Notes: generated from the letters alone by a model not told the origin. A stretch of DNA of 64,000 nt from Plasmopara viticola (GCA_001695595.3 MBPM02000032.1:1-64000), one strand, 5' to 3'. Positions 43,301 through 55,084 are shown, numbered from the stretch's first letter. Numbers and translations are program-made.

Positions 43301-45433
43301 TGTGCCGCTACGTACTCCCAGCCAAATACTTTAAGATTATTGTGGGAGCACGATTGCATGGCGAGATCTGTTCAACATCCCTGCCAGCTTTTTATGTTCA
43401 ATCATTTTGATCTATGAGCTAGATTAGCAGAGTCTAAGTATTTGTTTATGCCGTTTAAAAGCGTGACGATTAGTTGCTGCCCTTTATATGTTACCTCCGT
43501 GAAGTATTTAATTTGTATTTGTGTCAAAGAGCGACCAGCATCTTTACCGAAATGATAGGACTTGCAGATGTCAGAGCGGAAGGTTAGCTTAAGGTCTTTG
43601 AAGACGAATCTTTTTTGGAACGCAGCGGTAAGTATCTGGGCTCATACAGGTACCGCATATAGCGCACTAGAGAATCATATTTTTCTAGTCAGTGAACACG
43701 TTTGATGTGTGTATTTGGTCACATGTACAAGATCGCAATCGACAGAAACACGAACTTTCTACACCCGTGCAATGTGTTCAATGAATATCAATAGAAAGCA
43801 CCAGTTTGATAGTATTACGCTAATACGAGATTCGTTATACATTAGAAAATGGGAGTGACATAAAAATTCTCGATCGGCCGAAATGACCGCTGTCTTTATT
43901 CGGTTACTTCTACGATCAAGTCAAGGCGATCGAAGCTACCTTCTATTGCTGCATTCCAGCAAAGTGTATTCAATGACCATTTTGACTTTTTTTGTGTTAG
44001 AGATGACAACAATTAGATATTTCTTTTCAAGATCTCAACGCTCAGTGTGAGAATTTTATTCTGGCGAGCAAGTAGCCAAAATTTCTCGACTGGCGACTTC
44101 GTAAACTTGCCCCAAAACATCAATTTTGTTGCTATAGACCTCCTTCAGACGCGTATTGATTGCGTTGAGATCTTAGTTAGCAACAATTATGCGCTCTGGA
44201 TTAATAAAAAAAATTATCTTATTAGGCTACTTTATCCTGATGCACGTCGCTCCTTTCTCACAGAACTCAGTCGTTGTAAAAATTGACTATAAGTGCTGCG
44301 TTCACCCACGCTCTCTTCTTGAAGCAGTACGATTTCTACTATCTGCTCGACTCATGTGGTCACTGTTCTTACCACATATATAGTTTCAAGCGCTTGCTAC
44401 ACTTTATTTCTGTTTAGCGGTGGACTGTAACCTCAAACGTAAAGTTTGTAACTTCCAATGTTAGCACTCGAAGTAGTTTTCGACAAGCCCTATAATAATT
44501 TGAGCTTACGAGTCCGAACGCATAAAAGTTATGTCTTCGAGTTGCGACGTCTATTGGCTGTAAGCAATATTGTTGATGCATAATCGTTGGTACATAATGC
44601 TAGATAGTAATAATATGATAGCACCGGGAAGCACGTCGATACTAATTCATAGAGCTAAAGCTATCAAGAATTTGTTTTTCGGCTTTAGTCTTTCTTACCG
44701 CACACTACGTTTTCACGATGCATTTTATTTGCTCTTGCTTTGTATAAATGTAGAAGAATTGCGTACTTCATGGCAAATCAAATCAAATCAGGAAATTGTG
44801 GTATTCCGAACGAGAATTAATAGAACTCTGTATCGATCTCATACAAGTGGGTGGCCTCTTTTGCCCACCGCAGATTAAAACTACAATGATAAGTAAGAAA
44901 ACCGGGTGGAAATGCACCCATCACACCGTCGCTCACGGGAAATGCCGCGCGAGAAAGCTTCATAAGAGCCAATAAATTTTCCTTAGAAACCACATGCTCC
45001 CGGATTCAACGTAGCCGCCAGATCTGAAGCTGGTCATGCTAATCAGATACCGAGATACACACATACTGTCGCCCACGGCTACAGATACTCTTTTTGTTGT
45101 ACAGTCCGACAGCCGCTCAAGCAGCTACAGTCCGCGTCGATATCACACTTTACAATATACGTTTGCCTTGCCTCTTGGGGCTGACCGCCACAAAGGACTA
45201 CTTCGGCCATAGCACTAGCAGACACAACGAACCCACCAATCGCAACAGTTTGTACACCACTCGCCGTATTGTCACAAACCAAACTGTACATCCGTTTGTA
45301 TCAAAATGCTGAAGACCGATGAGATATACACATCCAAATTCGGCTTAAGGAGATTATCAAGGTTGTGAGCAGTCTAAGTATTGCAGTGCCAGAACATCTC
45401 TACTTTGCCACGCAAAAGAGCGCTGTTTGGACT
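40319..45433. other. Five-kilobase stretch without recognised genes
   Basis: AT-rich spacer. Many short frames on both strands, none with a domain I recognise (for example 42640-42915 minus, 43072-43359 minus, 44570-44878 plus, 45079-45291 minus). The first 200 bases probably include the promoter of the surface-protein gene. No tandem repeats or TIRs were noticed. Confidence 0.4.
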
Positions 45434-45448
45434 GGTATATCTTTAAGA

Positions 45449-45766
45449 GATTTAAGCTACCGGAACCCACGCGCTAGGACTAAGCTGTCTCTATCGCAGG
45501 ATGCTTGTAGCAATCCGACCCATGCTGGGACCGGGTTCCGTACCCCTCATTGCACTATGGGGCTTTTTCGGTCAGTGGGGCGTCCCCCACCCAAATTGTC
45601 CAATCGGGCGCGTTTTGGTAAGGCAGTCACACACTCGGGTGTGACGGCTCGTCCGATTTAGTGACCTATCTCCGGATGCCTTAATTCGAATCCTGTGGGT
45701 ATCGAACCAGGTACCTCCCGGTCCTGGGTCGAACGGCTAACCGCTCGAGCCACAGGGTCGGTTACC
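45449..45766 (-). mobile_element. tRNA-derived SINE, about 318 bp
   Basis: Reading the minus strand from 45766, the element starts ACCGACCCTGTGGCTCGAGC. It has an A box (TGGCTCGAGCGG) and a B box (GGTTCGATACC) spaced as in a tRNA, followed by about 240 bp of tRNA-unrelated body. It is bounded by GGTATATCTTTAAGA (45434-45448) and GGTATATCTTTTAGA (45767-45781), a 15-bp target duplication with one change. The head cannot fold as a working tRNA, so this is a SINE and not a tRNA gene. tRNA-derived SINEs are known from Phytophthora. Confidence 0.85.
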
Positions 45767-45820
45767 GGTATATCTTTTAGATAAATAAATTTCATTACAC
45801 TTTATGGTATATCTTTTAGA

Positions 45821-45986
45821 GATGATGGAGTACGTTACCCCTAATTAGGGGCCGTGTAAGCCATGTCAAGCAAGTGCTATAGGGTTGTTCATTACACTTA
45901 ACCCGAGTCTATCCGGCTCCGGGGATCGAACCCGGGACCTCCCGGTCCTGAAGTGAGTAGTAAACCACTGCACCACAGGATCGGTT
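45821..45986 (-). mobile_element. tRNA-derived SINE, about 166 bp
   Basis: On the minus strand it starts CCAACCGATCCTGTGGTGCA, with A box TGGTGCAGTGG and B box GGGTTCGATCCC, then a body of about 90 bp. It is flanked by perfect 15-bp copies of GGTATATCTTTTAGA (45806-45820 and 45987-46001). The head resembles the neighbouring SINE through GACCGGGAGGT but the body differs, so it is a second family or a shorter subfamily. Confidence 0.85.
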
Positions 45987-46001
45987 GGTATATCTTTTAG
46001 A

Positions 46002-48662
46002 CAAGACACTCTAAGGTGCATTGTCAGAGCTCTAACGCCAGTAAAATCTCTCGTTACCAGCCAGCACTTTTGGGATTGGCTCGAGGACAAACATTAGAAG
46101 AATACCTTTATAGCATAAACAGTCATCTAAAGAGGTATGCACAACAACATTTACTAAAAAAGGCCGCAAAAAGTTAGGCTCATCCTTCCAATTTTTTAGC
46201 TGCCAGCAACATAATGATTAGCACTTCGAGATAGATACCTTTATCGTGATTTAGCTAAGCGCTGACGCTACAAACAGCAAAAAATCTGGTGAGGTTGGGG
46301 ACACGCCAATGCGTCCTCAGTCTCGATATCGATACAATGACTGAAGAGATTGCTTTACTCTCAGCTAAAATACGCAAAGTGTGCAGTATCGTAGCTTTGC
46401 CCAATAGTCTACATCTGTATCCAGAAAAGGGTACCAGTCACTACTATGAAGCTTACGTCCACATGGCTACATGTAATCGGCCGTTTCTGCAGATCGAAAG
46501 TCCCAAGTCCAAAATATATTAGCATTCCCGTGATATATACTATAATATACGATGATGACTACTTCTGTACACGAGTCAGGTGAATGGCAGCTCTTACGAG
46601 CATTTTAAAGGGCTTCCACCGTTGTTGAAACGAATGTTGTCGATTTTGGTCTTTGTGCGCTCGATTTGGTAGCCAAAGAGGCTCCAACGACCGGACTTTG
46701 TATCTTAGAAAGCTTCTGCAAACTAATATTATCTACCAAAGTGGTCTGTCTATGTCTCGGCGTACGTTTTGTCACACACCAGCTGACGCATTTTTATAGT
46801 GTTACGTGACAAAACAAGTTTGCGTCACGTAATTCGAGGTTCGTTTGTCTACTTGAGAACGTAGCTTCGACTCCGAATTCGGCAATTTACGTATCACTGC
46901 TAGCTCCTAGAATTTTGGATGTTCGTGCTCCGTTGGTGAATACTCTACGTCACACCAGCACCAAGTACAATATCTCCACAAGCTATCAAGAGTAAAATAC
47001 ATTATATCCGACTTTTAAAAAATAGGGAAGCTAAACCTTGTACATAGGAGCTTTATAATCGAGTTTTTACAAAAGGCCACGATCAGTGATCGTCTGGTAA
47101 AAAAGAAGTATGCCAGGCACATCACCTTTCAAAGCGCTTAGTCGGAAGAAATAGCAATATTCGGGCTGCAATACTAGTGTTGGGAAATCGGAGTCGCAAT
47201 GTGTAAGATAGCTTATTAATTAATGGCATGCAGATGGGTATGCAATTAGAAATTTGTACTTTAAAGACCCCCTATCAGTTCTGTAGAATGGAGTCTGATA
47301 TATCTAATACAGCTGTTCTTATCGTAAAATATTGACTTGTCTTAGGATCGAAAGTATTGTGATGGTAAACGAATCAGGCCACATCCCGTCGTGTATTGAT
47401 TTGGCTGTTGGGAAGCCCGTCGACAAGAATTATACTCGTTCGAGGTGTTGCCCCATATGTAGGGTACTATCACTTTTATATAGTAAAAAATATCCTTCGA
47501 CTCAAAAATCTAGCGGGATAGCCTGTAAAACAGCGAAGAATTTATTCTGGGTCGTCAAGCAGGCCGCCCTTCGCAACCTCAGTCAGGTCAATTTGTATTC
47601 CTTGCGCGCAGGAGAAGCGAAAAACATGTAGTATTCTGACAGAGGCGCACTCAAATCTAGTTAAATGCGTCGCTGAGAACCAGATGCTTGCAAGTCCTAC
47701 AGTATACTTTGTTGGGAGTTTGTCATTGTGACTATGAATAAATTGGTGAAGTTTTCACGAAAAAATTCAACGCTGCATTCTGGGGAGCTAATGTCTGACT
47801 ATGGTAGGGAGCAGCATTCTCCTTGCTCCTTTACGGATGGTCGTTGCATAAGCTCTCGCTATTGTTTGCGCCCATCCACAAAAAGAAAGGGAGTCGTGCG
47901 CCACGCAAACTTTGTTATACCCACCCAGTAGCCGAAAATTTCTCATTTCCTATCCACTGTTAATGGTCAATCCATAAACATCCTCGTAGTATGTGTTATT
48001 TTGACCCCCTTGTTGTGATCAGAGTAGAGCAGCATATTCTGTTCTTTACATAAAGGTTCTCCTGCGGCCTAGGTGTAGCCTTAAAGTTAATTTCTAATCG
48101 AGCCTCGCATCGCACAAGCTTTTATCAATGCATGTGCTCGTTCGATTGGAAAACCAACGCTTTGAAAATATAGTTCTGCTGCGAATTAATTAATTATCAT
48201 GCATGCATCATTGGTACCTGTGTGTGCGCAGGATGCACGGGCTTGGAGATTGCACTGTTCTTACACAGCGAGTTCACGGTGTCGACTCTGGCATTTCCTC
48301 GGGCCATACAAAAAACACGCAATCTCGCTCTGTCTATTATCAGTAGATAAAAGAGGGTTCTGCCGAGCTTTTCTGCACGAATCAGACAACCGCTTGTCCA
48401 CAATAGATGGGCCATAAACCTCTTCTGTTGCTCGGTCGTGTCGTCGTCGTTCGTGACTTTACAACTTGCGACTGCACAATGGCCTGGAGCCCAGCTGGTC
48501 AGTCCATTAATCTCTCCATACAATCGCCTTGATTCTACCATATGGAATTGACCGGGAAAATACGAGCTCTGCCTATCTCTGCCTAAGAACTCCTATAGCC
48601 GCAACGATCGGACGCACCTGAACAAGTCTACTACGCACACTTTTAAATATTTGCGCTCTGTC
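46002..48662. other. Gene-free stretch
   Basis: No recognised gene. Frames at 46289-46522, 47332-47631 and 47728-47931 (plus) and 48197-48541 (minus) have no motif. The final 100 bases should contain the promoter of the RXLR-like gene at 48663. Confidence 0.35.
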
Positions 48663-49040
48663 ATGGCCGCGTCTCGTTCTTCCATAACGACGTTGCTGCT
48701 GCTAATCGTAGCCGTTGCCTTAAGCTATGGCATCCTCCCTATCTCGGCTAAAACGTCGGTCGCGCGGCAGTTGCGAGAGCAGGTGGACTTCGTCAATGCT
48801 GCAGCACTGTCTGAAAGTGCAACCAGCTCAAGCTCTTCGAGCGCTCTCGACCATAAAAGCTCTGCACCAGGGGAAGCGACCAACGCTTCGGAGACCGAGC
48901 ACTCTGCTGCTTCAACAGCAAGCGAGCCCAAACACGAGGGACCGACTATGATGTCGTTTGTAGGTCCAGCAGCCGCTGGTGTGCTGGCAATTCTACTCAT
49001 TGGCGCCGTCATCGCATTCAAGAAACGCATGAACAAGTAA
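48663..49040 (+). CDS. Small RXLR-like secreted or membrane protein, 125 residues
   Basis: The ATG at 48663 is chosen because it directly starts a clear signal peptide (MAASRSSITTLLLLIVAVAL, cleavage likely after ISA at 29). RQLR follows at residues 35-38, within the 30-60 window typical of oomycete RXLR effectors; no dEER motif follows. Residues 50-95 are rich in Ser, Ala and Glu and look disordered. Residues 99-119 form a membrane span (FVGPAAAGVLAILLIGAVIAF) ending in KKRMNK. A C-terminal span is unusual for RXLR effectors, so the protein may instead be a small type I membrane protein with a chance RXLR. It converges on the hydrolase gene with 94 bp between stop codons. Confidence 0.7.
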   Translation: MAASRSSITTLLLLIVAVALSYGILPISAKTSVARQLREQVDFVNAAALSESATSSSSSSALDHKSSAPGEATNASETEHSAASTASEPKHEGPTMMSFVGPAAAGVLAILLIGAVIAFKKRMNK

Positions 49041-49134
49041 CCACACCTCTGGCTTAAAACTAACTTAGCGTTGTTGATCGTCGCTTTTTGCTTATCAATT
49101 AAGAAATATATCGATTTAACTTTGGTGCATTGTG

Positions 49135-50850
49135 TCAAAATGGATTAACCTTCCGGGCCGCGCGTACGAGCAGCTTGGGGTACTTCCTCGTCTCCGGCGG
49201 CCGCACGCCCAGTCTACAGCGCGGCTTCCCGGTAACGGGGTCAATGGGCGCTAGCACCTTCAATGCGGCCATGACAACGTCCAACAAAAAATTGTCACCA
49301 ACAATTGGGTCTTCAATAATTGGGTCAGTGTGGGTCTTGTTTTCAAAAAAGCGCGTCGATACAGGAATGTTGCATGACTGTAAGGCTGCGGTAAGCTGTT
49401 CCGACGACCGGTAGCTTACCGTCTTGTCTGCAGTTCCATGAAATAAATAACACGGAGGGAAATCGTCAAGTAACGCTCGACGAGTCTGCAACGGCAACTC
49501 ACTGAGCGCCAACAATCGCAAGGACGGCGAGTAGTACACCAGGCGATGCGCCATAATGCGCTCCACCACCGCGCGGTCAAAGCCGTGACGGTGGAAAGTA
49601 GCAATGCTAGCTTCCATGTTGTACGGCCCCGAAATACCCATAAAACTGCGGACCTGCCGCAACTTCCACGCGATCGGCTGAGCCAGCGGTGACAAGCTTT
49701 CGACACTCTCGCAGTCTGACATATTGCTAACGCCACCAAAGCTGCTCCTCGGCGAAGCCGCATGACTCGTGCCAACGTTGCGCGTTTTCTCAACCTGTTC
49801 CAACAGCGTACACATGGCAAGATGTGCACCCGCAGATTGGCCAATGAGATGCACATTATCGCGGTCGCCTCCAAAAAGATGAATGTTGTCAAAGACCCAC
49901 TCCATGGCGCGTGTCACATCTTCGACCATGTCAGGCACGACACCCTGCGGAAAGTTACGATAGTCGGGCATGACCACCACTACGCCTAAAGACGCCAATG
50001 CGCGACCCATTAGTGCTCCCCAAGCTTTGTAGCCAATAATCCACGCTCCGCCGGATACAAACACAACGACGGGATACCTCGCTTCCATAAAATTCGAACT
50101 GGCTGAGCTAGCGACGCTATTAGTGGGAGAAGGCACATCCGAATCGTGATTTACCTGCGGTACCGTGTAGACGTCGAGAAGGTTGCGTCGATTAAGTCCA
50201 TAGATAATGTTTTTGTGCACATTTTTGTCCACAAACCAGTAAATAGCGACTTTAACAATCGCAGGCAAGAGCAAAATCACAAACGTAATCAATCGAATTG
50301 CGCTTAGAATCCAGCGCTTGGACATGCGTAGCGCCCAGATGAGCTGCAGCGCGAGCTTGGTGATAAGCCAGCTCTGTTCCGCCATGACCTCCACGACCTC
50401 CGCACTCGACGAAACCGCAGCTTGAAGAACAGATCCATTGGACTCGGGATCGAGCACGAGATTTTTGCTGTGTGGTGGGAGGGACACTGTTGACCCACAT
50501 GAGCTTGGCAGAGACGCACGCAGCGAAGTTCCACTGCCTGCGGACTTAAGTGGCGGGTGTTGCGCTTCCTCTTCCTCCAAGTATTTGCTTAATTGAAAAG
50601 TCCATTCCGCGTTAAGCATGGAAAAGGTACGGATCTTTAAAAGTAGAGGCATCTTGACTATCGCACTCGTTGTTTTGTTTTCACCATGGTCCGCTGCCTG
50701 GTCCCCTTGAAGTGCTTGGTGCATTCGAATCAACAGCTCTTGTGGTTCTGCTGTGGAAGTATCAGGGACATTATCGACCTGTTGTTTCGCATGCTTCAAT
50801 CGCACGTATTGGGCCTTGCTCGTCGTTGCTGAGCCCTTGCCATTCGCCAT
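49135..50850 (-). CDS. Alpha/beta hydrolase, isoprenylcysteine methylesterase-like
   Basis: The 571-residue intact frame matches the class of ICME enzymes, which remove the methyl ester from prenylated C-terminal cysteines at ER/Golgi membranes. Features in order: a hydrophilic N-terminus of about 155 residues, a membrane segment (183-207, AIRLITFVILLLPAIVKVAIYWF), the strand and oxyanion loop VVVFVSGGAW (261-270), MPDYRNFPQG (294-303), and the nucleophile elbow GQSAG with Ser339. A Ser-rich insert (356-390) precedes SGPYNME. The acid Asp475 (HGTADKTV) and His507 (ENKTHTDP) complete the triad. It is longer than plant ICME because of the N-terminus and insert. A related carbohydrate or lipid esterase cannot be excluded. 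Start at the first Met. Confidence 0.8.
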   Translation of the reverse strand: MANGKGSATTSKAQYVRLKHAKQQVDNVPDTSTAEPQELLIRMHQALQGDQAADHGENKTTSAIVKMPLLLKIRTFSMLNAEWTFQLSKYLEEEEAQHPPLKSAGSGTSLRASLPSSCGSTVSLPPHSKNLVLDPESNGSVLQAAVSSSAEVVEVMAEQSWLITKLALQLIWALRMSKRWILSAIRLITFVILLLPAIVKVAIYWFVDKNVHKNIIYGLNRRNLLDVYTVPQVNHDSDVPSPTNSVASSASSNFMEARYPVVVFVSGGAWIIGYKAWGALMGRALASLGVVVVMPDYRNFPQGVVPDMVEDVTRAMEWVFDNIHLFGGDRDNVHLIGQSAGAHLAMCTLLEQVEKTRNVGTSHAASPRSSFGGVSNMSDCESVESLSPLAQPIAWKLRQVRSFMGISGPYNMEASIATFHRHGFDRAVVERIMAHRLVYYSPSLRLLALSELPLQTRRALLDDFPPCYLFHGTADKTVSYRSSEQLTAALQSCNIPVSTRFFENKTHTDPIIEDPIVGDNFLLDVVMAALKVLAPIDPVTGKPRCRLGVRPPETRKYPKLLVRAARKVNPF

Positions 50851-52229
50851 GTCAGACTATCAACAATGAAAGTCGCAATTTTGGAATGCGAACGTTTCCA
50901 GAAATAGTTTTGGTAACGGCGTCGGGGGCAAATATAATAGTTGATGCTCGCACGTACAGGTCGGGCACGGCCCGGCTGGGACGAAAATCGTCTTGATGGT
51001 GAGGGATCTAGAAAAAGCTGAGCATTTCTGGTACCGATACCTCGATCGGTATTGAAACGAAAGACTGTTTGATTGTGATACCCTAGCACCGTTGCTACAT
51101 CGACCAATATACTGCACACATCAATCAAATTTTACGGATAGTTATCGAAAAAATCGGCCTCAAATCATTGTCGAATAGTAATAAATACAGAAATAACCCT
51201 GAATTAGTCTTGAAATTTAGACTAGATTAGCAACATCCAACATCCAATCCATGCAGCACGAGCGAGCTCTTACTGCCTGCTCAAGTGGCTTTACCTATCG
51301 ACATACTACCAAATGCAGACGCCACTAGTAAAGCAACTTTACAGAGTAGATGTAACAGATCGTCGCATAAAGCCGAGCTTTTGTGGCAGAAGCTGGCTTC
51401 CCGATCTAGGGAGATAATGGCTTCCGGGCATGGTGCCTCAATCGATTCGCATACTGGAGTATCTCGAAGGACGCCGGAAAAAGTGTAGTCCTTGCCTAAT
51501 ATATAGGATTATATTTGATGCAAATAAGTTATAAGGATAAATCTCGGAGCCGGACTCGTAGAAGTTGACTCGCTTTTTGGCATGAACAGTGTGGTTGGCT
51601 TTGAGCCAAGGCGTTATGTGTTAGTCCTTGTGTATTTACATTGACCGCACAATAAATCTGAGCAAAACTCTTTGTAGGCAGCATTCGCTGCATACCAGGA
51701 AGATACACTGATGATTGGTCTTCAAGAGCTCCGTAGCTTTGAAATCTTTTGTGTTCAGTATCTATAATACCTTTGATAGTGCCTCCAATTCGAACGCCGT
51801 CGTGACATGTCAAATTTTTTGCCAGATGTGCCTGCAACTGATTTTCGGCGGTCACGGAGTAGATTCTTACAATTAAGTTTTTCACCTCCATTAACATCTT
51901 GTGTAGCTGTGTTGCCCGTTTTGTAGGGTATTTTGATTTCCACATGTGAATCACTAACCCTTGTGATTTAGGCTACCCTCTCGCGAAGCTTTGTTGCCCA
52001 AAGATGCTGGTAATTTGTAGAAGTATGTTGCTCACATTCAAAGTGCTATTGTCAGCGTATTAAGCAGCTGCAGAATTCTATTGAAAAGATCTCCAAAAAG
52101 TTTCTTGTGTACTTCAAAGAGATATCATTATCGTTGATACCAGTCATATTGTAGGCGTAACCATTCCCAAAAACGAAATGTACGCACAACAAGAAAAAAG
52201 AACATGACTCACTTAAGCCACGATACACG
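50851..52229. other. Gene-free stretch with an unassigned frame
   Basis: A 141-codon minus-strand frame (51529-51954) has protein-like composition but no known motif; it lies just downstream of a gypsy protease relic on the same strand and could be element debris. A 60-bp segment at 51345-51405 is also found at 7830-7890. The first 100 bases are expected to include the promoter of the hydrolase gene. Confidence 0.35.
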
Positions 52230-52475
52230 GAATTGGATGACTGCCTGTACTTGTCAATCGAATCAAAATCGTGCTTTTCTAACCACGGCATTCACAAAAT
52301 CAAGTCGTACTCTTCCATATCAAGGAAGAAAAATGCCTCCGTGTTGTCGAAAGCCTCGAGGTCTATTTCGATAGTAGTAGCGTCTAGCGCTATCGTTGCT
52401 CTCTCTATAAGCACCAAGTAACGTGTCTTGGCGAAGCACACCCGTTTGCTGGCGCGCAAAATTCCTCAGGGCTTT
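52230..52475 (-). pseudogene. Ty3/gypsy protease-region relic
   Basis: On the minus strand one frame reads ALRNFARQQTGVLRQD and AYRESNDS; after a frameshift the next reads IDLEAFDNTEAFFFLDMEEY and DLIL, a stop, then MPWLEKHDFDSID. This matches the end of the protease domain of oomycete gypsy elements, where ASxNFxRxQT ... RES ... YDLILGMPWLEKHxPWIDW is usual. The TGA stands in place of the Gly of GMPWL. The fragment is isolated; no reverse transcriptase was recognised downstream. Confidence 0.6.
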
Positions 52476-55084
52476 ATGGCCGACAAAGATTTGGAATAGT
52501 ATATATACTCTCGTACACTTGCGTGTACAACCCCCCATTTTACCGCTGTCAATGTTTTCTTCGTGAAGTGTCAAGTTCTCAGCAATTAAGCTATTTTGTG
52601 TGCCTTTACCGCACACGCACGCATCACAAAAATGTATTTTTTTCTAGTAGCGTATTGAGGAGTTAAGCTCTGTCCGTGTCATTTCAAAGTCCTTGCGCGA
52701 GACAAAGGTCTATTTCGCCGGTCCCTTTGGGATAGGCTAAAATCTTGTGCAGCAGCTTACTACAGCTAGACCAGCGGTTGTTGCTTTGATCGGAGTGCTT
52801 CGGCTTGTTAGGATTGGACTGGCCCACAATCATCGTTTTGTGAAAGACCTGTATGCGATTAAACCCATCTCGATGTGCAATCTGTACAGCCATTCTCATC
52901 GTTGCTGCCTAGACGTGAAGACCACAATCACCTTGACTTGTTCAGGGAGTGGTATTCAGTAACTAAGGGAGTACGCTTTTTTTGAAATAGAATTCCCTGA
53001 AGCTCACGCTTTCATTACTTGCAGGCACGAAGGCATGAGCGCCAGCGGAATTACGAGCTCGCGGGAAGGAACGTTGCTCATAATTACTCCTTTGTGTGTT
53101 TCTCAGAACACAAGTTACTAACATGAAAAGATTTTTTGAAATTCTCAGCCCGACCTCTTCGGTAAAAGAGGGCAAACGATACAAGCACCTGATCGTTCGT
53201 GATCAAGGCCACTTTCTTGGCTTCTCTACATTTTTGATATAGAGAAAAAGTTATGCTGTTCCTTACTTTGAAGAGGAAAGTACTTCATCGGACAGTAGTG
53301 CTACCGCTAAGGGCTACCAAAGCACGTGCTGCTGCTTAGGCTGTGCTTGCAGGACCTTAATGGCATGAAGTGTTTCAGATGCCTGACAGAAGGAAGATTT
53401 GCAAGGGGTTCGCCTTTTCGGGACCATAGAAGCATACAAGTCTTCCAAACAGTGCACACTGCGCGTCCGGCTAGTGCGAAAGGTTGTTTATCCACCCCAG
53501 AACCTTTGCGAGGCTTCATGTTAGCTACTTACCCGCGTGGAATTGACTACAATTTGCTACTATATTTGACAAAGTCATACAGCACCTTGCAAAGATAAGG
53601 CATGCAGGACAAAAGTACGCATTTACGGTGAATGATCTTCCACTAGGCCTTGTCGTAAGGGGATCTTAATGTGCAACATTATGAAGCTTAATGATGTTTT
53701 TTGCTGTATTTTTTGCTCTAAGTTCAACTACAAATATTTTACCAGCACTAAATTCGATGCTCCACTATAAACAAAACTATATCGAATATGTTACATTCAA
53801 TATGTGAACCAGTTAAATAGTGATCAGTTAGTCATGACTTATGCCCACCATCTTTTAAAGCTCCTAACAGCGAAAAGCCAGCTTTCAGCACAGAACAATG
53901 GCTATATGAATGGCGGACTACTAAAAAAGGTATACTACGTCATGTATGACCGTACCATCTTCAAGGTCCTGGGTTATGTCTTTAGTCATGCCGATTTAGC
54001 CTCATTTTTTTTTAAAGGTCGTTAGACGCTACTGACAGAGCGTCACTGCGTTTCGCACATTCATTGTGCGTAAAGCGCTTTTTGGGGTAGTGCATGCAAG
54101 CGATCAAAGTGCAGATAGCTGACAAATAGTATTAATGACCTCTATTAGATGTAACTACTACGCTCAAGCATACAACTCCACAATGGTTGATTGAAGGGAA
54201 GGACAGTTCACATGCTAAGTATTAAAGTAAGGCTGACCCCCCCTCTTTTTAATATATACTTGTTACAAATTGGTAAGCCAGGCAGATAGAAATCTACGAA
54301 TCGTACTATATTATAAATAACGATGTAAATCGAAGACCACAACTTAATATAAAAGCAAAAGCTATGGAAGTCACTGCAAAAAAAACTCTTTACAGACTGC
54401 CTTAAAAATGTTGTTTACGGTGCTTAACTTTATTGCGATTTTTTTCGCGAGGATCAACATGTTTTGGCCAATAAAATGTGAGTATTCGGTAGCATCAATC
54501 AATGGATTCTAAGCAATAAGGGCACACTGTTTTAGTGTCTTGGCGTCTCCTTGTAGCTCACCTTCAATGACGCATTTACTGGCTCTGTCCTACCATCAAT
54601 TAGCTAAAGATCCAGACCAACTTGGCGATGAATTAGGTTAGACGTGAAGAGAAGAAAGCAGAACATGGGAGACTTGAAATCAAAAGACTTAATCTGAAAT
54701 GTCATAGGGGATGGCACAGCTTGAATCAGTGTAGTCGAATGCTAGGTTATGAAGAAAAAGGCCGGGAAATTTAGGTTGCGTAAACACCCCACTAGTTATG
54801 TTCGATTTGCAATAAATAGTGGCTAGCGGAAGTACGGAGTTTGATTCGATATCGTGTATGAAAGGCCTTCAAACATGTTGAGCATACCTTTTTGGCAGGT
54901 CTGGAGTGTTTTCAAAAGGTTACTTGGACTAGTAATCGCTATTAAGCCTTAACTTGCCAAGTGCCTTACAAGTACCAAAAGGTGGTCAAATTTAGATCAT
55001 TGTTGGGTTTGCCGTTTTGGGTTGTTGTACGTATACATTATGACAGTGACCGTGCGTGAGGAGAGTTTATTGTCGTTAAAGAGT
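52476..55084. other. Gene-free stretch
   Basis: AT-rich. At 53360-53410 (plus) a short frame reads MKCFRCLTEGRFARG, close to a retroelement zinc knuckle but with the His and last Cys replaced. The frame 53804-54025 (plus) has no motif. Otherwise nothing recognisable. Confidence 0.35.

Noticed and set aside
45449..45986. tRNA genes on the minus strand
   Set aside because: A and B boxes are present, but the acceptor and anticodon arms do not pair properly and both units carry unrelated 3' bodies and target duplications. They are SINE heads.
48197..48541. 114-codon minus-strand frame upstream of the RXLR-like gene
   Set aside because: No signal peptide, domain or codon pattern supports it; it likely overlaps the promoter of the plus-strand gene.
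53360..53410. Zinc knuckle on the plus strand (MKCFRCLTEGRFARG)
   Set aside because: The His and the last Cys are missing and no neighbouring retroelement part lies on that strand; chance or very old decay cannot be told apart.
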